Assembly (NCBI GenBank): GCA_023391535.1 | Contig: JAEWAU010000032.1 | Span: forward strand, 1-26,323 | Length of the DNA: 26,323 nucleotides | Source of the DNA: Bacillota bacterium | Lineage (GTDB): Bacteria > Bacillota > Clostridia > Oscillospirales > Ethanoligenentaceae | Direction: 5' to 3' | Shown here: one piece after another, positions 14,622 to 22,207 of the stretch | Position numbering within the stretch: the stretch's first letter is position 1 | Layout: the number at the start of each line of letters is the position of its first letter | Notes under the pieces: generated by a model | Told to the model about the DNA's origin: nothing | What the model saw: the letters and a program-made list of their open reading frames with translations, nothing else | Database searches by the model: none | Translations under genes and position numbers: made by a program

Positions 14622-14650
14622 ATTATACAGCAATCGCTGCACTGTGTCAA
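14622..14650 (-). promoter_or_regulatory. Consensus sigma-A promoter of rpoBC
   Basis: On the minus strand TTGACA (14645-14650), a 17-bp spacer and TATAAT (14622-14627) match the sigma-A consensus exactly. A long A-rich tract immediately upstream (14651-14685 in plus coordinates) resembles an UP element. Transcription would start near 14615, giving a leader of roughly 345 nt before the rpoB ATG. Confidence 0.9.
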
Positions 14651-14690
14651 GTTTTCTTTTTCACTCTTTTTTTATTATTTTTACGAAGCT

Positions 14691-14723
14691 AAGGCCGGTT
14701 CCGCTCTGCGGGGCCGGTTTTTT
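14691..14723 (+). terminator. Intrinsic terminator on the plus strand
   Basis: GGCCGGTTCCGC (14693-14704), loop TCT, and GCGGGGCCGGTT (14708-14719) form a 12-pair stem using four G-U wobbles, ending in a run of six T. The wobbles become C-A mismatches on the other strand, and no T-run follows there. The signal is therefore oriented for plus-strand transcription. Confidence 0.75.
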
Positions 14724-14876
14724 CGCGCAAAAAACGCTTCTCTCCCGCGGGGCGAAACGCGGCGGAAACGCCTTGCCTGGATACGAGCGCCGGATGCAAA
14801 GCCAGATTCCATTCGCACCGGAAGCCTGTGTCCAGAAATTTTGGCGCGGGGTATTCCGTTTGCCCGGAGCTTCGTA

Positions 14877-15359
14877 TTACGCAGGGCGTTTCGCTTTCCG
14901 CCGCGTTTGGGGCACGCGCAGCGCTTCCGCCGCGAGCGGCCGGGCGGAACCTTTTTCCGGCTTCGCCGCGAAATCGATGCTTTCGAATTTCTGCTGGATG
15001 GAGCGGGAAACCTCCGCGAAAATATGGTTGTAATAGCAGCCGTAGCCGTTGCCGGTATCGGAAAGGCAGCAGCCCTGTTCCTCCGAAAGGCAGCGCGTGA
15101 TGGCGATGGGGCCGTCCACGGCCTCGATCACCTGCCGCATGTTCACGGCCTCCGGCGCGCGGGCCAGCTCGAAGCCGCCCTGCACGCCCTTATATGAAAC
15201 GACGATGCCGTTCTGCACCAGCTTGTGCAGGATTTTGAGCGTAAAGCGCAGGGTGACGCCCGTGCTTTCCGCAATGGCCTGCGCGCCGCGCCGGCCGCCG
15301 CTGCGCGCGAGGCAGTCGACAATGCGGACGGCTCCGTCCGCCTCCTGGGTAATGCGCAT
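14877..15359 (-). CDS. Rrf2 family transcriptional regulator
   Basis: A 160-residue protein beginning MRITQEADGAVRIVDCLA. The N-terminal winged helix-turn-helix is clear (AIAESTGVTLRFTLKILHKLVQNGIV, then a wing with GVQGGFELAR). This is the Rrf2/IscR/NsrR layout. Cys90, Cys97, Cys98, Cys108 and His112 lie in the region where IscR and NsrR bind an iron-sulfur cluster, so cluster binding is plausible though the spacing differs from E. coli IscR. The ATG at 15359 has AAGGAG five to six bases upstream. It sits alone between sigA and rpoB; no iscS/iscU or nitrosative-stress genes are adjacent, so its target is unknown. The C-terminus is a basic, low-complexity tail. Confidence 0.88.
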   Translation of the reverse strand: MRITQEADGAVRIVDCLARSGGRRGAQAIAESTGVTLRFTLKILHKLVQNGIVVSYKGVQGGFELARAPEAVNMRQVIEAVDGPIAITRCLSEEQGCCLSDTGNGYGCYYNHIFAEVSRSIQQKFESIDFAAKPEKGSARPLAAEALRVPQTRRKAKRPA

Positions 15360-15440
15360 GGGCGCTCCTTTCGGATAGAAGTTAGATGTGAGAGGTTAGA
15401 GATCAGAAGAAAGATCCACGCCCGCGTAGAAGCATTCCCG

Positions 15441-15515
15441 CTGCGGGCGGGAAAAAATGCGCCTTTCCGGCCGCAGCCGGAAAGGCGGGCGCAGCCCGCA
15501 AGCATTTTTCCGTAG
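15441..15515. repeat. Three-stem structured repeat, copy 1
   Basis: The outer stem is GGAAAAAATGC (15450-15460) with GCATTTTTCC (15502-15511). Inside are a perfect 11-bp hairpin GCCTTTCCGGC-CGCA-GCCGGAAAGGC (15461-15486) and a 4-bp hairpin GGGC-GCA-GCCC (15487-15497). It is about 87% identical to copy 2, differing by nine substitutions and one indel. The A- and T-runs in the outer stem could make it a bidirectional terminator. Confidence 0.8.
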
Positions 15516-15611
15516 AGTTTGCAAAACGCCCGATGAGCATGACCGCGTACAGTCCAGCGCCCTGTTCCCGTGCCTCTGTTCCTCACGCGGCCCGCCTGAG
15601 GGCAGCCCCTG

Positions 15612-15687
15612 CTGCGGGCGGGAAAAAACGCGGCTTTTCGGCCGCAGCCGAAAATGCGGACGGAGTCCGCAAGCGTTTTTTCCGTAG
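15612..15687. repeat. Three-stem structured repeat, copy 2
   Basis: The outer stem GGAAAAAACGC (15621-15631) pairs perfectly with GCGTTTTTTCC (15673-15683). Inner hairpins are TTTTCGGC-CGCA-GCCGAAAA (15635-15654) and GGAC-GGA-GTCC (15658-15668). Compared with copy 1, one pair in each of the three stems has changed on both sides (T-A/C-G, C-G/T-A, G-C/A-T), preserving the fold. It abuts the hairpin after sigA and may act in sigA transcript termination. Confidence 0.8.
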
Positions 15688-15719
15688 GGCTACCAAAATG
15701 TCGGACATTTTGGCAGCCC
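15687..15719 (-). terminator. Long hairpin directly downstream of sigA
   Basis: Four bases after the sigA stop, the minus strand forms GGGCT-G-CCAAAATGT, loop CCG, ACATTTTGG-T-AGCCC: 14 Watson-Crick pairs plus one G-U that pairs only on this strand. No U-run follows directly, so it may act as a 3'-stabilising structure, or as part of a terminator together with the adjacent repeat at 15612-15687. Confidence 0.5.
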
Positions 15720-15722
15720 GGT

Positions 15723-16823
<1,101 letters not shown>

Positions 16824-16948
16824 TCTTTTGACCATTCCTTTCTGCGCGCCTCCCGCCTGCCGGTGGCGCTTCGCCCGGAACCGAGGGATTGCGGCGCTCA
16901 GCCGCCGGCGATCGGCGTGCCGTTTGCGGCCTGCCGCCCGCGGCGCCC

Positions 16949-18715
16949 TCAGGCCCGCCCCGTCGGGTGATGTTGCCCGTCCCGTTTTTTCTGCCGGATC
17001 TCGTCGAGTTTATCCAAAGCGTCCATGCCGTCCTGCGCGTGCAGCATCCGTTCTTCCCGGATGACGCGGGCGCAGTCCAGCGCTTCCTCGATGGTGTTGG
17101 AAACCGGCCGCAGAAGCATGCCGGTGATCTTTCCCGTTTCTTCGGGCGTAAAGCCCGCCCCGAGCGCCGAAAGGTCCGGCGCCTGCCCCGCCCCGATGAG
17201 CGCGCGCTCCGTTTCGTACACCCTTCGGTTAAACGAGGTGAGGAAATCGGAAGGCTGCAGCGCCGCGTCGAGCCGCGGGAGAAAATCGGGGTTTTTCTGG
17301 AGCAATGCGATGAGCGTTTCCTCCGCCATGGCCGCTTTGAGGAAGCGGCCCTTCTCGGGGTTGAGGCGGTCGGTGAGCCCGCGCGCGGCGTTCAGCTCCG
17401 CGCGCAGCCCCGCCCGCCGCTTTTTCCCCCGTTCCCGGGAGGTGAGCCGCTCCACTTCGGAAAGCAGGCTCTCTTTTGAAATCTCCAGCTCCTGCGAGAG
17501 CTTTCCGGCGTAAACCTCGCGCTCCACGGCGCTTTCCACCGTGGCGAGCACCGCCTCGCAGGCGCGGATGCAATCCACTTTCTGTTCCGGACGCGTCAGG
17601 TCGTATTTGGCCTTGGCCGCGGCCAGTCTATAATCAATATGGCTGCCTGATTTCTCCAGCATGTGCCGGAATTTATCGGCCCCATAGGTTTTGATATACT
17701 CGTCCGGGTCCTTGCCGCCCTCGATGTGCAGCACGCGCACCGAAAGGCCCGCTCCCGTGAGCAGCCCGATGGCGCGGGAGGCGGCCTTCATGCCCGCCTC
17801 GTCCGAATCGTAGGAGACGATCACCTCTTTGGCGTAGCGCGACATGAGCCGCGACTGCTCCTGTGTGAGCGCGGTGCCCAGAGTGGCCACCGCGTTTGTA
17901 AACCCCGCCTGGTGCAGCGCGATAACGTCCATATACCCCTCGCAGAGGATGAGCGCGCCGTCCCCTTTGGCGCTTTTGGCGAAATTGAGCGCGTAAAGCC
18001 CGCGACTTTTCTTGAACACGGGCGTGTCGCCCGAGTTGAGGTATTTGGGCTTGGAATCGTCCAGCACGCGGCCGCCGAACGCGATGACATTGCCCTGCAG
18101 GTCGATGATGGGGAACATCACGCGGTTGCGGAACTGGTCGTAGGAGTGGCCGTTTTTGTCCCTTGTGAGCGCGGCCGCCGCCATTTCGCGCTCGGTGAAG
18201 CCGCGCGCCTTCAGATGCGACAGCAGCGCGTCCCACTTTTCGGGCGCGTACCCCAGGCCGAAGTGCCGGATGGTGGCGGGCGTCAGCTGCCGTTTGCGGA
18301 AATACGCAAGGCCCGCCGCGCCCGCCGAAGGGTCTTTGAGCGTGTCGTGAAAGAAGCGCGCGGCCTCGCGGTTCATCTCGAGAATGCGGCGGCGCAGCTT
18401 AACGGCGGCGTCGTCGGCCCCGTCCTCGGGCAGCTCCATGCCGGCCATCTGCGCGAGCATGCGCACGGCGTCGAGGTAATCGAGCCCTTCGATGCGCCGG
18501 ATGAAGGTGATGACGTCCCCGCCCGCCCCGCAGCCGAAGCAGTAGAAATTCTGCGTATCCTCATAGATGTGGAAGGACGGCGTCTTTTCGCTGTGGAACG
18601 GGCACAGGCCCACATACAGCCTTCCGGTCTTGCGCAGGTTCACATACCTGGAAGCCACGGAAAACAGGTCGCAGCGGTATTTCAGCTCCTGCAGGAATTC
18701 CTCGGACAGCGCCAC
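16949..18715 (-). CDS. dnaG: DNA primase
   Basis: A 588-residue bacterial primase. The N-terminal CHC2 zinc finger uses Cys38, His41, Cys59 and Cys62 (CPFH...CFGC). The TOPRIM catalytic core has the EGYMD motif with Glu259 and the DSD motif at 303-305 for metal binding. The C-terminal region is the less conserved helicase-interaction domain. It makes RNA primers at the replication fork with DnaB. The start is GTG at 18715, preceded by a weak AGGGGG five to six bases upstream. It lies between the dGTPase-like gene and sigA, a common clostridial order linking replication and transcription genes. An AT-rich stretch upstream (18722-18775) with a TATAAA may hold a promoter, but no good -35 was seen. 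Confidence 0.97.
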   Translation of the reverse strand: MALSEEFLQELKYRCDLFSVASRYVNLRKTGRLYVGLCPFHSEKTPSFHIYEDTQNFYCFGCGAGGDVITFIRRIEGLDYLDAVRMLAQMAGMELPEDGADDAAVKLRRRILEMNREAARFFHDTLKDPSAGAAGLAYFRKRQLTPATIRHFGLGYAPEKWDALLSHLKARGFTEREMAAAALTRDKNGHSYDQFRNRVMFPIIDLQGNVIAFGGRVLDDSKPKYLNSGDTPVFKKSRGLYALNFAKSAKGDGALILCEGYMDVIALHQAGFTNAVATLGTALTQEQSRLMSRYAKEVIVSYDSDEAGMKAASRAIGLLTGAGLSVRVLHIEGGKDPDEYIKTYGADKFRHMLEKSGSHIDYRLAAAKAKYDLTRPEQKVDCIRACEAVLATVESAVEREVYAGKLSQELEISKESLLSEVERLTSRERGKKRRAGLRAELNAARGLTDRLNPEKGRFLKAAMAEETLIALLQKNPDFLPRLDAALQPSDFLTSFNRRVYETERALIGAGQAPDLSALGAGFTPEETGKITGMLLRPVSNTIEEALDCARVIREERMLHAQDGMDALDKLDEIRQKKRDGQHHPTGRA

Positions 18716-18832
18716 GTTCAGCCCCCTGAATTACCATTATTTTCAACCATTTCTATGCGTTTATACCATTATTTGCTCGGTCCGCATCCACGGTACAGCC
18801 TTTTCCCCGCCGCTTTCCCGCCCGGCAGGCGG

Positions 18833-18857
18833 AAAAACGCGCGTTTCGGCGCTTTTT
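18833..18857 (-). terminator. Possible terminator downstream of the dGTPase-like gene
   Basis: On the minus strand AAAAAGCGC, loop CGAAAC, then GCGCGTTTTT form a short stem with one bulge and a T-run. It lies about 100 bp after the dGTPase-like stop and before dnaG. The stem is short, so read-through into dnaG is likely. Confidence 0.35.
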
Positions 18858-18957
18858 CGTCCGTTTTTTGCCGCAAGGGACAAAATCCGGGCCGTTTTTT
18901 TCCGTATAAAAATGCGGGCCGTTCTGCGCGCCGTCCTGCCGCGCAGGGGCGGCAAAG

Positions 18958-19956
18958 TTATTTTTTCCAAGTCTGCGGCACGAACAGGTCGGTATACACC
19001 TGCACGGCGAACCGGTCGGTCATGCCCGCTATGTAATCGCAGACGGCGGCGTTCACCCCCTCTTTTTCCAGGATTCCGGCGTATTCCCCCTTCAGCTCTT
19101 CGGGATGGTGGAGGTAATAGTCGTACAGCCGCTCCACCAGATGGATGGCGCGGCCTTCCTCGCTCTTGGCCACAGGGTCGGTATAGACGGTTTCGAACAT
19201 GAAGGCGTGCAGGCGGTTAAACGCCGCGAGAACCTCCTCCGACATGCGCAGCTCGCCGTTTTGCGAGTTCTCCACGGTGTCGGTGATAAGGGTGTTGATG
19301 CGCTGGGAATGGGTGCGCCCCAGCGTGTACTGCGCCTCCCAGGGGAGATCGTCTGGCGTGAGGACGCCGCCGCGGATGGCGTCGTCGATATCGTGGTTGA
19401 TATAGGCGATGCGGTCGGCCAGGCGCACCACGCGGCCCTCGAGGGTGGACGCCTGCTCGCCCGTGGTGTGGTGGAGCACGCCGTCGCGCACCTCCCAGGT
19501 GAGGTTGAGGCCGCGCCCGTCGTTTTCCAGCCGCTCCAGCACGCGCAGGCTCTGCCCGTAATGCGTGAAGCCGCCCGGGCACACCTCGTTCAGCGCCCGC
19601 TCCCCCGCGTGGCCGAACGGCGTGTGGCCGATATCGTGCGCGAGCGCGACAGCCTCGGTGAGGTCCTCGTTGAGCCGCAGCGCCCGCGCGATGGTGCGCG
19701 CGATCTGCGCCACCTCCAGCGTGTGGGTCAGGCGCGTGCGGTAATGGTCGCCTTCCGGCGAAAGGAACACCTGTGTTTTGTATTTGAGGCGGCGGAACGA
19801 TTTGCAGTGGATGATGCGGTCGCGGTCGCGCTGAAAACAGGTGCGCAGCGGGCACGGCTCCTCCGGGACCTGCCTTCCCCTGGAAAGCGCCGCCTGCGCG
19901 GCGAAGGGCGAGAGTATCCGCCGCTCGATGTCTTCCGTCTGCTCGCGAACCGTCAC
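18958..19956 (-). CDS. dgt: Deoxyguanosinetriphosphate triphosphohydrolase-like HD protein
   Basis: A 332-residue HD-superfamily phosphohydrolase of the dGTPase family. The metal-binding set is visible: His78 in RTRLTHTLEVAQIA, His107-Asp108 in AVALAHDIGHTPFGH, with nearby His111 and His116, and a later Asp in VVRLADRIAYINHD. The N-terminal CPLRTCFQRDRDRIIHCKSFRRLKYKTQVF is the family signature. It probably hydrolyses dNTPs to nucleoside and triphosphate; exact substrate choice cannot be read from sequence. The GTG at 19956 has AAGGAG seven bases upstream, and the frame extending to 20166 lacks family match. Its place just before dnaG suggests a link between nucleotide pool control and replication. 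Confidence 0.93.
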   Translation of the reverse strand: MTVREQTEDIERRILSPFAAQAALSRGRQVPEEPCPLRTCFQRDRDRIIHCKSFRRLKYKTQVFLSPEGDHYRTRLTHTLEVAQIARTIARALRLNEDLTEAVALAHDIGHTPFGHAGERALNEVCPGGFTHYGQSLRVLERLENDGRGLNLTWEVRDGVLHHTTGEQASTLEGRVVRLADRIAYINHDIDDAIRGGVLTPDDLPWEAQYTLGRTHSQRINTLITDTVENSQNGELRMSEEVLAAFNRLHAFMFETVYTDPVAKSEEGRAIHLVERLYDYYLHHPEELKGEYAGILEKEGVNAAVCDYIAGMTDRFAVQVYTDLFVPQTWKK

Positions 19957-20284
19957 TGCGCCGCTCCTTTCCGCGCGTATCCCGCGCCGGATGCCGCCCC
20001 GGGCCGTTTTTGTGCCGTGGCCGCCCTTTTCGGCGTTCCAATAGTATATACGCCGAAAAATGCCGTTTTCCTGCCCATTTTCAAAAGTTTTTTGCAAAAA
20101 ACCGATTTTCCGCTTTTTCCATAATCCGCGCCGCGGGCAGCGCAAATATTTTATGCGATTCTTCAATAGTATGCGGAAAGCCTGATACGAATATCCGATG
20201 AATAAGCAGATAAAATCCGCAGCAAAGGCTTTTTCAGCGGGTTTTGATGCGGATTTTTACCCATCCTTTTACCGGGGATTCGTA
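19957..20284. other. yigZ to dgt intergenic region (328 bp)
   Basis: No gene is seen. The right third is a long imperfect palindromic repeat (20183-20287). The middle is AT-rich, with a short palindrome of T6/A6 arms around 20088-20103. On the minus strand a TATACT near 20043-20050 could be a -10 for dgt, but no matching -35 was found. Confidence 0.6.
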
Positions 20285-20287
20285 TCA
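20183..20287. repeat. Long imperfect palindromic repeat overlapping the yigZ stop
   Basis: Terminal arms TGATACGAATATCC (20183-20196) and GGGGATTCGTATCA (20274-20287) are inverted with 12 of 14 matches. An inner arm, AAATCCGCA (20213-20221), pairs with TGCGGATTT (20248-20256). The whole folds into one imperfect hairpin of about 105 nt with a 26-nt loop. The yigZ stop codon lies in its right end. A related single-arm copy is at 22208-22268, so this is a dispersed repeat family, possibly a small non-autonomous palindromic element. Confidence 0.7.
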
Positions 20288-20944
20288 CGCGCCCGGCAGG
20301 CCGGAGGCGGGCAGAAAAGCGCCGCCTTCCTCCTCGGCCCGCACCGCACCGCCGCTCAGCTCCGTGAGCGCGGCCTGGAAGCCCGGCGCGCCTTCCGCGG
20401 GAACCGCCACGCGCAGCACCGCCTGCGCGCCGAACTCCCTGCTTTCGACGCGGCCCGCCGCGCGCGCAAGCCCCTCCGCCTGCGCAAGCAGCGCATAAGG
20501 GCAGGAAAAGCGCAGGAACACGCACCGGCGCATGGTTACAAGCTCCGCGCGTTCCAGCGCGAGCGCCGCCGCGCGCCCGTAGGCCCGCAGCAGGCCCGGC
20601 GCGCCCAGCAGGATGCCGCCGAAGTAGCGCGTCACCACCACGCAGGCGTTCGTGACGCCGCGGCGGCGCAGCAGTTCCAGCGCCGGCAGGCCCGCCGTGC
20701 CCTGAGGCTCGCCGTCGTCCGAAAAACGCTCCGCACTTTGGCTTTCGCCGCCCAGGCGCGCGGCGAAGGCGTTGTGGCGCGCGTCGCGGAACTCGGCTTT
20801 CACGCCGGCCCAGAAACGCTCGGCCCCGGCCATATCCGCGGCGGGCGATACGCTGGCGATGAAGCGCGAGCGCTTTTCGGTGAACTCCGCGCGCGCGCCT
20901 TCCGCCACGGTGACATAGCCTTCCGGCCCGCCGGTCTGCTCCAT
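20285..20944 (-). CDS. yigZ: YigZ/IMPACT family protein
   Basis: A 219-residue protein. The N-terminal domain carries the family pattern: KRSRFIA (24-30), DARHNAFAARLG (54-65), ERFSDDGEPQGTAGLPALELL (72-92) and VTNACVVVTRYFGGILLGAPGLLRAYG (97-123). The C-terminal part is the more variable DUF1949-type domain. The family is related to eukaryotic IMPACT, a translation-stress regulator; the bacterial role is uncertain. The ATG at 20944 has a G-rich GAGGGG element eight bases upstream; the reading frame to 21022 has no family match. It follows rpmE after about 140 bp, with a hairpin between them. The stop codon lies in a palindromic repeat. Confidence 0.92.
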   Translation of the reverse strand: MEQTGGPEGYVTVAEGARAEFTEKRSRFIASVSPAADMAGAERFWAGVKAEFRDARHNAFAARLGGESQSAERFSDDGEPQGTAGLPALELLRRRGVTNACVVVTRYFGGILLGAPGLLRAYGRAAALALERAELVTMRRCVFLRFSCPYALLAQAEGLARAAGRVESREFGAQAVLRVAVPAEGAPGFQAALTELSGGAVRAEEEGGAFLPASGLPGA

Positions 20945-20970
20945 GCGGCGCACCCCTCCCTCCGGGCGGA

Positions 20971-21006
20971 AAAGAACGGGGCGGTGCCCGTTGCGAGCGC
21001 CGCCCC
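20971..21006 (-). terminator. Hairpin with U-rich tail between rpmE and yigZ
   Basis: On the minus strand GGGGCGG (21000-21006) pairs with CCGCCCC (20978-20984) across a 15-nt loop and is followed by GTTCTTTTCC. This may terminate or attenuate the rpmE transcript just before the yigZ ribosome binding site. The loop is large, so confidence is modest. Confidence 0.4.
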
Positions 21007-21083
21007 AAAGGAGAAAATTCATGCCGATCTCAAAAAAAGACCCGCATTTGTCGTTGTGAGGGCCACGCAGGCGGCGTATGCTC

Positions 21084-21287
21084 CTATTTGTTGAGATTGT
21101 ACCGCTTGTTGAAGCGCTCGATACGTCCGCCGGTATCGATCAGCTTCTGCTTGCCGGTAAAGAACGGATGGCAGTTCGAGCAAATATCGACATGAAGGTC
21201 CTTCTTTGTGGAACCGGTGTGGTACTCGGCTCCGCAGGCGCACCGTATGGTCGTCTGCTCATACTTCGGGTGGATACCTTCCTTCAC
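21084..21287 (-). CDS. rpmE: 50S ribosomal protein L31 (zinc-binding type)
   Basis: A 67-residue L31. It keeps the four-Cys zinc set (CAC near residues 16-18 and CSNC near 36-39), so it is the zinc-containing C+ form rather than the zinc-free paralogue. The conserved KEGIHPKY start, STKKDLHVDICS and FTGKQKLIDTGGRIERFNKRY are all present. The GTG at 21287 is chosen because it matches the family N-terminus and has AGAGGTGA five bases upstream; the in-frame ATG at 21305 would place that element inside the gene. It links the large subunit's central protuberance to the small subunit. It has its own promoter. Confidence 0.97.
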   Translation of the reverse strand: MKEGIHPKYEQTTIRCACGAEYHTGSTKKDLHVDICSNCHPFFTGKQKLIDTGGRIERFNKRYNLNK

Positions 21288-21327
21288 GAAAATCACCTCT
21301 TTCATACAACATGGCACAGTACTGAAT

Positions 21328-21356
21328 ATCATAGCATGGCCGGCCGCGGAATGCAA
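21328..21356 (-). promoter_or_regulatory. Sigma-A promoter of rpmE
   Basis: The minus strand reads TTGCAT (21351-21356), a 17-bp spacer, and TATGAT (21328-21333). Transcription would start near 21321, leaving a leader of about 35 nt before the rpmE GTG. No Zur-type palindrome was recognised, consistent with the zinc-binding form of L31. Confidence 0.75.
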
Positions 21357-21409
21357 GGCATTTTTGAAAAAGAACGGTTTTTTCGGAATTTTTGCCTCGA
21401 AAACGACGC

Positions 21410-21452
21410 GAGGGTGTTGCAAAACGCAAACGATGCGTTTTGCAACACCCTC
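21410..21452 (-). terminator. Perfect 19-bp hairpin after the secreted protein gene
   Basis: GAGGGTGTTGCAAAACGCA pairs perfectly with its complement across a 5-nt loop (AACGA), 12 bp after the stop codon at 21465. On the minus strand the sequence that follows is GCGTCGTTTTCG, not a clean U-run. It is likely a transcript end or stabiliser, but it is not a canonical intrinsic terminator. Confidence 0.65.
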
Positions 21453-21464
21453 TTGGAACCGATA

Positions 21465-22118
21465 TCAGACGGCGGCCGTCGCCGAACTTGAACTTGAACT
21501 TGAACTCGAACCCGCGCTTACGGCGGACTGGAGCAGCGTTTCCATCTGTTGGAGGATGGAATTGATCTGCGCAAGCTGCGTGTTGCGCGTGTTCTGGATG
21601 CCGTAGATCTGCTGGAAGTTTGAATCCAGCGCCGCGAGGTCGTTATTCTTCACGGCGGTCTTGTTTTGCTCCTCAATGGTCTTGATCTGCCCCTTGGTGG
21701 CTTTCATCGCGGCCCAGATGGAGCTGATCTGCTGATTGTCGGCCTTGAGCGTGCCGAGCGTCTGTTCCGGCACGGAGCCGCCGTTTGCCTTGAGCGACTG
21801 GATCGCCTGGGCGATACCGATGCGCAGAGTCTTGTTCTGGTCGAGGATGGCGAGGTTTTTGTCGCGGTTTCCGAGCACGGTTGCGCGGTCCTCAAGCAGC
21901 TGCTGGCGGATGCCGGTGCGCTTCTGGGCGTTCGCCGCATCCGCAGCGGCCTTTGCGCTGTTTGCGGAGATGCGCTGCTCGATGGCCTGCTGCTCCTGCT
22001 GGAGCTTCGATACGCGGTTTGCGCCGGCGGTGGAAGCCGCGAAGGCGGGCACCGTGAGCAGCGCGGCCAGCGCCGCGGCCAGCACCGCTGTGCCGACGGA
22101 TTTTTTGAGTTTTTTCAT
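21465..22118 (-). CDS. Secreted coiled-coil protein of unknown function
   Basis: I do not recognise the family. The 217-residue product starts with a clear signal peptide (MKKLKKSVGTAVLAAALAALL, cleavage likely after TVPAFA). The mature part is almost entirely helical, rich in Gln, Ala, Asn and Lys, with heptad-like spacing and no Cys, suggesting coiled coils (residues 38-205). It ends in a run of eight Ser followed by ATAAV, encoded by a 6-bp tandem repeat. The ATG at 22118 has AAGGAAGG eight bases upstream. It follows a small lipoprotein gene and precedes rpmE, with a perfect hairpin at its 3' end. An extracytoplasmic structural or stress role is possible, but nothing in the sequence proves it. 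Confidence 0.75.
   Translation of the reverse strand: MKKLKKSVGTAVLAAALAALLTVPAFAASTAGANRVSKLQQEQQAIEQRISANSAKAAADAANAQKRTGIRQQLLEDRATVLGNRDKNLAILDQNKTLRIGIAQAIQSLKANGGSVPEQTLGTLKADNQQISSIWAAMKATKGQIKTIEEQNKTAVKNNDLAALDSNFQQIYGIQNTRNTQLAQINSILQQMETLLQSAVSAGSSSSSSSSSATAAV
21484..21511 (-). repeat. Hexanucleotide repeat encoding the poly-Ser tail
   Basis: On the minus strand AGTTCA is repeated and drifts to AGTTCG at its left end, giving alternating AGT and TCA serine codons. The unit keeps the frame, so slippage would change only the length of the serine tail of the secreted protein. Confidence 0.85.
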
Positions 22119-22207
22119 ATAAGCGACCTTCCTTTCCGGGGGAGCCGGTACGCATCGGCTCCCGTTTGGGTTTTGCGAAGCTTCGATGAAAAGCGGAGCG
22201 CTTTCCC

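Larger units (their letters stand above)
14568..14723 (+). ncRNA. Candidate small RNA antisense to the rpoB promoter and leader
   Basis: The unit is inferred from a consensus plus-strand promoter ending at 14561 and a strong plus-strand intrinsic terminator at 14691-14723, giving about 155 nt. Internal structure includes GAUACAGUG (14609-14617) pairing with CACUGUGUC over nine pairs with one G-U. A CAGC-AAUC-GCUG hairpin lies inside it, and a U-rich stretch follows that could give a shorter alternative 3' end near 14660. The U-rich stretch is also the complement of the A-rich upstream element of the rpoB promoter, so it may not be selected as RNA. No ORF with a proper ribosome binding site is seen; ATG at 14581 gives five codons. 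I know of no named family that it matches. Confidence 0.45.
14270..14876. other. rpoB upstream region (607 bp)
   Basis: No protein gene is recognised. From right to left it holds a plus-strand terminator (14691-14723), an A-rich upstream element and the consensus rpoB promoter (14622-14650), a plus-strand promoter (14533-14561) with two direct repeats (14502-14541), and then about 230 bp of GC-rich rpoB leader. On the minus strand a small hairpin (AGGT/ACCT arms) lies near 14480-14500. The L10-binding leader expected before rplJ is not relevant here, as rplJ is absent. Confidence 0.75.
15360..15722. other. sigA to Rrf2 intergenic region (363 bp)
   Basis: No real ORF is seen. It contains two copies of a structured 75-nt repeat (15441-15515 and 15612-15687), a long hairpin directly after the sigA stop (15687-15719), and a purine-rich stretch with repeated GTTAGA motifs upstream of the Rrf2 gene (15374-15415). 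No consensus promoter for the Rrf2 gene was identified. Confidence 0.7.

Noticed and set aside
14589..15197. 202-codon plus-strand frame downstream of the plus-strand promoter
   Set aside because: It would start at TTG with no spaced ribosome binding site and passes through a strong terminator; the second half is the shadow of the Rrf2 gene.
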